This document shows, piece by piece, positions 6,923 to 11,688 of a DNA stretch of 11,688 nucleotides. Each line of letters begins with the position of its first letter. Position 1 is the first letter of the stretch. Source of the DNA: Candidatus Poseidoniaceae archaeon (GTDB taxonomy: Archaea; Thermoplasmatota; Poseidoniia; Poseidoniales; Poseidoniaceae); contig JAKUNY010000035.1 in NCBI GenBank assembly GCA_022451765.1, positions 1-11,688 on the forward strand, written 5' to 3'. The notes beneath the pieces are model-generated. The model did not search any database. It saw nothing but the letters and a program-made list of their open reading frames with translations, and was not told the origin of the DNA. Position numbers and translations under genes: made by a program.

Positions 6923-6935
6923 TGGGCGTAGCCCA
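6923..6935. repeat. 5-bp inverted repeat next to the 6899 palindrome
   Basis: TGGGC-GTA-GCCCA is a perfect 5-base inverted repeat with a 3-base centre, 6 bases after the larger palindrome. Alone it is weak; together with its neighbour it makes the 73-base divergent gap unusually symmetric. No TATA-like box was seen in the gap. Confidence 0.4.
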
Positions 6936-6959
6936 CTCATTAAGAAGGACACCCTCGTC

Positions 6960-7952
6960 GTGTATACCGTGCAAGCAATTTCTGAAGCGCAACTTCTTCG
7001 CTTAGAAGACCTCCGAGAGAAGGTCAATGTAGCGCTTAGGACGCTCATCCAGCGCGAGGTCAACAAAGGTGCAGGCGAAGTTGCAAAGCTCTCAGGTGAA
7101 ATTTTATTGTCAGGCGGCAAACGTTTGCGGCCGTTACTCGGAATATTTTGCTACGAAGTCGCCGGCGGCAAAGACATTGATGAAATCATGGATCTTGCCT
7201 TAGCGTTTGAAATGATTCATACTGCAACACTCATCCACGACGATATTAATGACGCAGCGAAGCTCCGTCGAGGCGTCACTACATTGCATGAACGCATTGG
7301 TCAACCAAAGGCAATCATAGCCGGTGATTGGCTTTTTGTTCAGGGATATGGACTAAGCGGCCGTTACACCAAAGAGTGCATCGATCTGATTCGAGAAGCA
7401 TGTGCCAACATTGCAGTTTCTGAATTCAAACAACTTGACCACGTCCTAGATTTATCGACATCACCGGAAGATTACCTTGACATTGTTCGGGGCAAAACCG
7501 CTGGGCCATTTGCTGCGGTATGCGAAAGTGCAGCAATAATTGCTGGGGCATCTCCCGAGCAATCGCAAGCCCTCGGTCGATTTGGGATGGAACTTGGTAT
7601 TGCATTCCAACTCATGGACGATCTCCTCGATTTACGTGGTGACGAGCGGATGGGTAAGCCTCGAGGAAAGGATGTTCTTGAAGGCAAGATGACGCTTCCT
7701 TTAATCCACTCCCTAACCTTGCTACATGGGGAACGTCGACGTCATCTGGCAGCCATACTCAACAACTTCAATGATGGACTCTGGGATGAACTCATGGGAT
7801 TGCTGGAGACCTCAGATTCCATCATGTACGCTGAATCACTGATGCTAACTCATCTCGAGCGAGCCATCCACGAATTGGACAAATTCCCTTCATCGATGGC
7901 AAAATCACTGCTCATGCAAGTGGCTGAAAATGTCCACACAAGACACGACTGA
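6960..7952 (+). CDS. Polyprenyl (geranylgeranyl-type) diphosphate synthase
   Basis: This trans-prenyl chain synthase condenses isopentenyl diphosphate onto allylic diphosphates; in archaea the C20 product feeds membrane ether lipids. The family motifs are complete over 330 residues: GGKRLRP (52-58), which binds isopentenyl diphosphate; first aspartate-rich motif DDIND (94-98) followed by RRG (103-105); GKT (178-180); and second aspartate-rich motif DDLLD (220-224) in QLMDDLLD, then 'GKPRGKDVLEGKMTLPLIHS' (232-251). The fifth residue before the first motif is alanine (A89) rather than the bulky residue often seen in archaeal C20 enzymes, so a longer product cannot be excluded. The frame has only GTG starts: 6960, or 6969 three codons later. 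AGAAGGA lies about 12 bases upstream. The stop overlaps the GAGGTGG ribosome site of the reductase gene, a classic coupled lipid pair. Confidence 0.92.
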   Translation: MYTVQAISEAQLLRLEDLREKVNVALRTLIQREVNKGAGEVAKLSGEILLSGGKRLRPLLGIFCYEVAGGKDIDEIMDLALAFEMIHTATLIHDDINDAAKLRRGVTTLHERIGQPKAIIAGDWLFVQGYGLSGRYTKECIDLIREACANIAVSEFKQLDHVLDLSTSPEDYLDIVRGKTAGPFAAVCESAAIIAGASPEQSQALGRFGMELGIAFQLMDDLLDLRGDERMGKPRGKDVLEGKMTLPLIHSLTLLHGERRRHLAAILNNFNDGLWDELMGLLETSDSIMYAESLMLTHLERAIHELDKFPSSMAKSLLMQVAENVHTRHD

Positions 7953-7961
7953 GGTGGTTCA

Positions 7962-9098
7962 ATGGACACCGAACACCGAGAGGTCATCATCGTTGGTTCT
8001 GGACCCGCGGGAACAACGTGCGCACAACGATTGGCTGAGGAGAACATCGATGTTCTAATTCTTGAGCGCAGAGCGATTGTTGGTAACCCTGCCCAGTGTG
8101 GAGAATGCATTCCTAATTGGGGCGAGGTTGTAGGAACATTTCATGGGATTGATGACCATGAGTGGATAAAAGAATCCTTCAACTTCCCCGATCGCGTTCA
8201 GCTTCATCGCCTGGCCCACATGCGTGTTTTCCATCCAAGTGGGATATCGTACAATTTCGACCTCGATGCCTTTGCTGGTCATCGTTTGCAATTCGACGGA
8301 TATCTCGCCGAGAAAGCGATCAATGCAGGGGCTGAAATCCGGATGTCAGAACCGGTAACGAACATAAAAAGACGCTCAAAATCAGGATCGCTTCTCATTG
8401 TGACCGAGAAAGGAAGATACCCCTGTGACTTGTTGATAGATGCAAGTGGGTCGCTCGCACATGTTGCCCGATGTCTGCATGGCAAAGACAAGGATTTCCG
8501 TCCCGCTGATCAAGTTCCAACTGCATATGCTCAGGTACGAGGCAATGTTCCCGAAACCTTCGACGTATTTCTCGGCAGTGTTGCACCAAAAGGCTACGCT
8601 TGGATCATACCAAAAGGCCCAGCCACTGCCAACGTGGGATTAGGTGTTCGAGCAGGGGCTCTCAAAGGCTCCATTAAAGAACATCTTCAAACCTTTTGTG
8701 AAGACCTTGGTTTTGAGATTTTATCGATAGGGGGAGGCTGGATTCCGATGGGAGGGCCAATTAAAACCATGGTTGACAAGAACGTCATCGCGGTTGGCGA
8801 TGCTGCAGGACTCGTCATGCCTTCAAATGGAGGTGGAATCTCCCAGGCCATGATTTCTGGTTGTTTTGCTGCCGAGGCTTACCTCGACCACAAGTTGAAT
8901 GGGACTCCACTCGAAGCATACCAAGAGCGAATTACATCGTGTTTTGGCCGAGCTCTAAAGAATTCATTGCGCTCAAAAGACATGGGGTACCTCATGTTTC
9001 AAAACGATTTTATTACAGAAGTCCTTTTGAGAATTCTTGGACCAATCGGTGGAATTAAACGCGCAATGGAATGCGACAAACCTCTTTGGGTCCTGTAA
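7962..9098 (+). CDS. Geranylgeranyl reductase family FAD-dependent oxidoreductase (archaeal lipid saturation)
   Basis: This flavoprotein of the geranylgeranyl reductase family probably saturates the geranylgeranyl chains of digeranylgeranylglycerophospholipids to phytanyl chains at the membrane. In 378 residues (close to the usual 390-400) one sees the N-terminal dinucleotide-binding strand and GSGPAG (12-17), the conserved cysteine-bearing loop GNPAQCGECIP (41-51; C46, C49), DASGS (160-164), the substrate-side motif GYAWIIPKG (211-219) that marks this family, and the second FAD motif VIAVGDAAGLVMPSNGGGI (275-293). The gene starts 9 bases after the prenyl synthase stop, with GAGGTGG (7951-7957) as ribosome site, so the two are co-translated. 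Pairing with a prenyl synthase supports a lipid role rather than the chlorophyll-pathway ChlP function of bacterial relatives. A geranylgeranyl-quinone or other prenyl substrate remains possible. Confidence 0.9.
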   Translation: MDTEHREVIIVGSGPAGTTCAQRLAEENIDVLILERRAIVGNPAQCGECIPNWGEVVGTFHGIDDHEWIKESFNFPDRVQLHRLAHMRVFHPSGISYNFDLDAFAGHRLQFDGYLAEKAINAGAEIRMSEPVTNIKRRSKSGSLLIVTEKGRYPCDLLIDASGSLAHVARCLHGKDKDFRPADQVPTAYAQVRGNVPETFDVFLGSVAPKGYAWIIPKGPATANVGLGVRAGALKGSIKEHLQTFCEDLGFEILSIGGGWIPMGGPIKTMVDKNVIAVGDAAGLVMPSNGGGISQAMISGCFAAEAYLDHKLNGTPLEAYQERITSCFGRALKNSLRSKDMGYLMFQNDFITEVLLRILGPIGGIKRAMECDKPLWVL

Positions 9099-9137
9099 TG
9101 GGTAACCATTGACAATTTTCATCGGTGTGTTCAAGTC

Positions 9138-9152
9138 TTAGCGACGTTAGCG
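9138..9152. repeat. Short direct repeat TTAGCG-ACG-TTAGCG before the pilin gene
   Basis: Two copies of TTAGCG are spaced with a 9-base period and end 6 bases before the pilin ATG at 9159, where a ribosome site would otherwise be expected; none is seen. This may be a regulatory direct repeat or chance. The rest of the 60-base gap (9099-9158) shows no clear TATA box. Confidence 0.3.
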
Positions 9153-9158
9153 CTCTCC

Positions 9159-9638
9159 ATGGCGACAATGGACACGAATGATGAGGCGGTCAGCCCTGTC
9201 ATCGCCACGGTCCTGCTGCTCGCTATTACCGTCATGCTCTCTGGAATGGTATTTGTGCTTATGCAGGGGGCACTAAATTCGACTGAAAAAGCTCCGCCCC
9301 AAATGACAGTAAGCGTACGTTCACTTGACAACGGGTACCATGTCGTACGCATTACAACGCTTGACCAAACGCTAGATCCAGGCCGTATCTCATTCAGTCT
9401 TCAAGAACAAGGAAGCACGACCAATGCCTCATTTACTGGTTATGTCAATGATGCAGAAGTGTATTCGGTGATTGGCTCGAACATATCGTTTCACGATCGA
9501 GACGCCAGTTACTCAATATCTGCCGGAGACTACTTTGTGATTCATTCTGAAGCAATAGGGACCGATGAGGGTGACTGGACATTCGACTCGAAGAGTCGAT
9601 TCAGTATGTCCTCGTTCGAGTGGACTTGCCACCAATGA
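9159..9638 (+). CDS. Archaeal type IV pilin-like protein (class III signal, VSPVIATVLLLAITV N-terminus)
   Basis: This is a small secreted subunit of an archaeal type IV pilus-like filament. The N-terminus AVSPVIATVLLLAITVMLSG (10-29), continuing to about residue 36, is the archaeal type IV pilin N-terminal domain: a short leader cut by a prepilin peptidase (PibD/EppA type) and a hydrophobic helix that packs in the filament core and docks in the membrane. The rest (about 40-159) is a Ser/Thr-rich, beta-stranded globular domain with predicted sequons such as NAS and NIS, typical of pilin heads. The leader (MATMDTNDE) is acidic, with no Arg/Lys before the cleavage region. A second ATG lies at 9168, three codons in, so the start is uncertain; no Shine-Dalgarno site is visible, which suggests leaderless translation. 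It may be a substrate of the platform/ATPase set at 729-3288 (inference). It ends 2 bases from the convergent LON-domain gene. Confidence 0.85.
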   Translation: MATMDTNDEAVSPVIATVLLLAITVMLSGMVFVLMQGALNSTEKAPPQMTVSVRSLDNGYHVVRITTLDQTLDPGRISFSLQEQGSTTNASFTGYVNDAEVYSVIGSNISFHDRDASYSISAGDYFVIHSEAIGTDEGDWTFDSKSRFSMSSFEWTCHQ

Positions 9639-9640
9639 AT

Positions 9641-10390
9641 TCATGAACCATCTTCGGTGTCGCTAAGTGCCCGAATAAAATTCAGCTGAGCATTCTTTTC
9701 ACCCAGTGCCTGTTGCAAAAGGGTAAACAACTCTTGGAGGGATGTTGAACCGAGTGCTGCGTCGCGATCTTCTTGCTTATCGAGGACTGCATTCGCTACT
9801 TGCCACAAAGAATCGGTGTCGTAAGGGAGGAACTCCTCTTCCAAGACCAAGAGCATTTGCTCAAGTTCAACGTTTTCATTTCGGAACATTGCATTAACAT
9901 CCACGATGTGATTGGCCCAATCGTGAAGGAACGTCGCCCATTCTTCTGCAGGCAATTCTCCCTCAACATCGTCCACAAAACGTACTTTCGCACGTAGGTA
10001 TAACTTACCCTCTGGGTCTTCTTCAACGTATTGTTCAACTTGGTCATCGACGGTTGGGTAGATGTCACCAAACGGCATTGATGGTAGTGCAGATTGTATG
10101 ACTTCTATGATCTCGAACCTTTTGGTTCCTTTAGCAGTGAACATAATGTTCGTTCCTTGCTCTTGTAAGTCATCAACTGTGCACAAGACGCCGAATGCGC
10201 TGGGCTGTGACCATCCGCCGATGGATTCTAAATCGGGATTGTGTGAAATGTATCCAAACGGTCGCTCATCAATGGTGCAATCATCAAGCATTTGCTTGTA
10301 ACGAGGCTCGAAAACACGCAATGGTTCGCTAACTTTTGGAAAGATTCCAGACGGTAAAACGAACAATGGGATTGTCTGGGTCTCAGGCAT
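9641..10390 (-). CDS. Stand-alone LON substrate-binding domain protein
   Basis: The 249-residue protein opens with the LON N-terminal domain signature: IPLFVLPSGIFPKVSEPLRV (7-26) then FEPRYKQMLDD (27-37), FGYI (45-48), FGVLCTVDDLQEQG (66-79) and 'IMFTAKGTKRFEIIEV' (82-97, the family's 'G..RF.i'), with a helical C-terminal region (about 150-245). In Lon protease this domain recognises substrates and is followed by AAA+ and serine-lysine protease parts. Those are absent here, so this is the protease-free type found across bacteria and archaea, whose role is not established (possibly a binding or adaptor protein). No signal peptide or membrane segment is seen, so it is probably cytosolic. It lies 39 bases downstream of moaA on the same strand and may share its transcript. 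The ribosome site upstream of ATG 10390 is weak. It ends almost at the pilin stop. Confidence 0.85.
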   Translation of the reverse strand: MPETQTIPLFVLPSGIFPKVSEPLRVFEPRYKQMLDDCTIDERPFGYISHNPDLESIGGWSQPSAFGVLCTVDDLQEQGTNIMFTAKGTKRFEIIEVIQSALPSMPFGDIYPTVDDQVEQYVEEDPEGKLYLRAKVRFVDDVEGELPAEEWATFLHDWANHIVDVNAMFRNENVELEQMLLVLEEEFLPYDTDSLWQVANAVLDKQEDRDAALGSTSLQELFTLLQQALGEKNAQLNFIRALSDTEDGS

Positions 10391-10429
10391 ATTACACGAC
10401 CGGTCTTTGCCCTCTTCAAGGGTTGTGAT

Positions 10430-11431
10430 TCAACCACCGATGTAGGACATTTCTACCTTACTTTTTGTCGGCAGGGAAGACCGCTCCTCAGAGTAACGGT
10501 CTTTTCGCCTCTTCCAAATGGACTGAAGGGCCGTTTTGATGTCATCGGATGTTCCACCCATCCGAAGAATTCCCCGAACATCATGGCCGTGGTTTGCGAA
10601 CAGACATGTGTAGATGTTTCCGTTGGCGGAGAGCCTTGCACGAGAACAATCACCACAGAAAGGATTGGTAATGGATTCAATGAATCCGATTTTCCAACCA
10701 TCTGCGGTGGTATACACCTTCGCGACATCGCTTTTGTGGATTGCTTGATCGGATTGCAGTGCTCCGAGCTCCTTTTCAATTCTTGAACGCATGACTTTAC
10801 CTGAAACAACATGATCCAAATTCCAATTATTTGTGGTCCCCACATCCATGTATTCGATAAATCGGACTGGGATTTGACGTGGACCAAATGTTTCGATCAT
10901 GTCGATTATTTGGTCGTCGTTCACGTTTTTCTTTACAACTGTGTTGATTTTTAGAGGAATGCCTCGTGCTTGAACTTCATCGATTGCCTCCAACACAATA
11001 CTTGGTTCGGCGTCTGTATCTCCCATCCTCTGATACACTTCTTTCTTCAAGGAATCCAAAGAGATGGTAACCCTACTCAACCCAGCCTCATGGAGTTTGG
11101 TTAATTGCCTCTTCAGTAACAATCCATTGGTTGTTATCGCAATGTCCAGATCAGCTGAAGAGGCTCGAAGTTGTCGAATTAGCTCATGCAAATCCCGACG
11201 AAGGAGTGGTTCTCCACCGGTTAAGCGAACCTTTCGTAATCCATGCGGAATCAAGGCCTCGACCACTCGTACTATCTCTTCAAACCTCAAGATGTCTTCT
11301 TTGGGGAGAAATTCATGATTCTCGTCAAAATGTTCTCTCGGCATGCAGTACCGACACCGCATGTTGCAACGGTCAGTCACCGATATGAGTAGATCGAGGA
11401 GAGGGCGGTCGTGCACGTCCTCCAAGACCAT
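10430..11431 (-). CDS. moaA: GTP 3',8-cyclase MoaA (molybdenum cofactor biosynthesis)
   Basis: This radical SAM enzyme uses SAM to convert GTP to 3',8-cyclo-7,8-dihydro-GTP, the first step of molybdopterin synthesis, in the cytoplasm. All hallmarks are present in 333 residues (family about 325-340): the N-terminal radical SAM cluster CNMRCRYC (C22, C26, C29) in 'LDLLISVTDRCNMRCRYCMP' (12-31), the SAM-binding TGGEPLLR (71-78), the C-terminal cluster C259, C262 and C276 within FCGDCSRARLSANGNIYTCL (258-277), and the terminal MSYIGG, whose double glycine is needed for activity. The N-terminus fits the family when starting at ATG 11431; GTGGAATTGG upstream is a weak ribosome site. It diverges from aroA with 70 bases between and is followed by the LON-domain gene. 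No other mo cofactor genes are in the window. Confidence 0.97.
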   Translation of the reverse strand: MVLEDVHDRPLLDLLISVTDRCNMRCRYCMPREHFDENHEFLPKEDILRFEEIVRVVEALIPHGLRKVRLTGGEPLLRRDLHELIRQLRASSADLDIAITTNGLLLKRQLTKLHEAGLSRVTISLDSLKKEVYQRMGDTDAEPSIVLEAIDEVQARGIPLKINTVVKKNVNDDQIIDMIETFGPRQIPVRFIEYMDVGTTNNWNLDHVVSGKVMRSRIEKELGALQSDQAIHKSDVAKVYTTADGWKIGFIESITNPFCGDCSRARLSANGNIYTCLFANHGHDVRGILRMGGTSDDIKTALQSIWKRRKDRYSEERSSLPTKSKVEMSYIGG

Positions 11432-11476
11432 ACCAATTCCACTTCGCTTTGCATTGTGAATGTTTGCAAGGCTTCA

Positions 11477-11488
11477 TCTGATATGATT
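11477..11488 (-). promoter_or_regulatory. Weak TATA-like element in the moaA-aroA divergent gap
   Basis: On the minus strand this reads AATCATATCAGA, about 50 bases before the moaA ATG, allowing a leader of roughly 20-25 bases. The same T/A-rich string lies about 15-25 bases before the aroA ATG, too close for a leadered start there. Confidence 0.25.
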
Positions 11489-11501
11489 CTCTGGGAAGGC
11501 C

Positions 11502-11688
11502 ATGGGCAAAGGCTGGGTCAAAAAATGGGGACCCCGAAGCAAAGGGCATCGCCCCAGCCACATTCCTGCCCTTGTGGTGGAACCAACCGGCCTCGAATCT
11601 TCATCTTGGACATTGCCTCCCTCAAAAAGTCACCTCATACGAATGTCGCTTCTATGTGCTCTAAGTAAGAAGAAGCATACACTCCTTG
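11502..11688 (+). CDS. aroA: 5' end of 3-phosphoshikimate 1-carboxyvinyltransferase (EPSP synthase, AroA), cut by the window edge
   Basis: A frame open from ATG 11502 to the last base encodes 62 residues plus one base. After a basic leader (MGKGWVKKWGPRSKGHRPSH), about residues 37-54 read WTLPPSKSHLIRMSLLCAL. This is the N-terminal signature of EPSP synthase ('vPgSKS.s.RalllaaLa'), including the Lys and Ser of SKS and the Arg four residues after that Ser that bind phosphoenolpyruvate and shikimate-3-phosphate. The enzyme makes 5-enolpyruvylshikimate 3-phosphate in the shikimate pathway, on the way to chorismate. A TGA in the same frame at 11484-11486 limits the start; ATG 11502 is the only ATG after it and before the signature. 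The region GGGAAGG just before it may serve as ribosome site. The basic N-terminal extension of about 35 residues is longer than usual and is unexplained. The rest of the gene lies outside the window. Confidence 0.82.
   Translation, partial: MGKGWVKKWGPRSKGHRPSHIPALVVEPTGLESSSWTLPPSKSHLIRMSLLCALSKKKHTLL

Noticed and set aside
5804..9098. A chlorophyll-like pathway (HemC-like plus geranylgeranyl reductase)
   Set aside because: The HemC-like protein appears inactive, no other tetrapyrrole genes are present, and the reductase is coupled to a prenyl synthase as in archaeal lipid synthesis.
9583..9599. 7-bp hairpin TCGACTC-GAA-GAGTCGA near the end of the pilin gene
   Set aside because: It lies inside coding sequence encoding FDSKSR and has no T-run after it, so a terminator is not supported; probably chance.
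10391..10429. Possible terminator between moaA and the LON gene (CCCT...AGGG)
   Set aside because: Only a 4-base stem with no T-run; too weak to call.
11411..11668. 85-residue plus-strand frame with a CPCGG zinc-ribbon-like string
   Set aside because: It overlaps the moaA start and lies in another frame over aroA, whose EPSP synthase signature is far stronger evidence.

Overview
The window looks like a piece of a marine, mesophilic euryarchaeal chromosome, most plausibly a Thermoplasmata relative such as Marine Group II/Poseidoniales. This is inferred from gene content, not from a marker gene. The archaeal signs are a geranylgeranyl diphosphate-type prenyl synthase coupled to a geranylgeranyl reductase (ether-lipid synthesis), a pilin with the archaeal VSPVIATVLLLAITV-type N-terminus, a FlaJ/TadC-like platform plus FlaI/TadA-like ATPase set, and what looks like the C-terminal winged helix of an MCM helicase. 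Genes are packed tightly: there is no intergenic gap over 200 bases, convergent genes overlap or nearly touch, and several starts carry a GGAGGT/GAGGTG ribosome site overlapping the previous stop codon.

Layout. Positions 1-305 hold the 3' end of a gene (probable MCM C-terminus). Positions 364-3288 form a plus-strand operon: a 117-residue protein of unknown function, two membrane platform proteins that together match a split FlaJ, and a secretion/pilus-assembly ATPase. The order resembles the EpdJ-EpdK-EpdL set of archaeal type IV pili. A convergent minus-strand gene (to 5036/5039) encodes a large acidic protein with SAP-like modules and internal repeats. Diverging from it is a 205-residue coiled-coil protein (5208-5825), which overlaps tail to tail with a HemC-like protein (5804-6886, minus). 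Across a short divergent gap with two small palindromes lies the lipid pair (6960-9098): a polyprenyl synthase and an FAD-dependent geranylgeranyl reductase. A lone pilin gene follows (9159-9638). On the minus strand are a stand-alone LON-domain protein (9641-10390) and molybdopterin-cofactor gene moaA (10430-11431). The right edge holds the truncated start of aroA (11502 onward), diverging from moaA.

How they fit together. The operon at 364-3288 and the pilin at 9159 could supply motor, platform and subunit of a surface filament, although they are separated. The prenyl synthase and reductase make and saturate the isoprenoid chains of membrane lipids. MoaA starts molybdopterin synthesis and AroA belongs to the shikimate pathway.

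The most interesting item is the HemC-like protein. Its length and landmark segments follow porphobilinogen deaminase, but every catalytic and cofactor-binding motif of that enzyme appears to be replaced. It may be a catalytically dead paralogue with a new role. The repeat-bearing SAP-like protein and the 117-residue protein at the head of the pilus operon are the other unknowns worth study.
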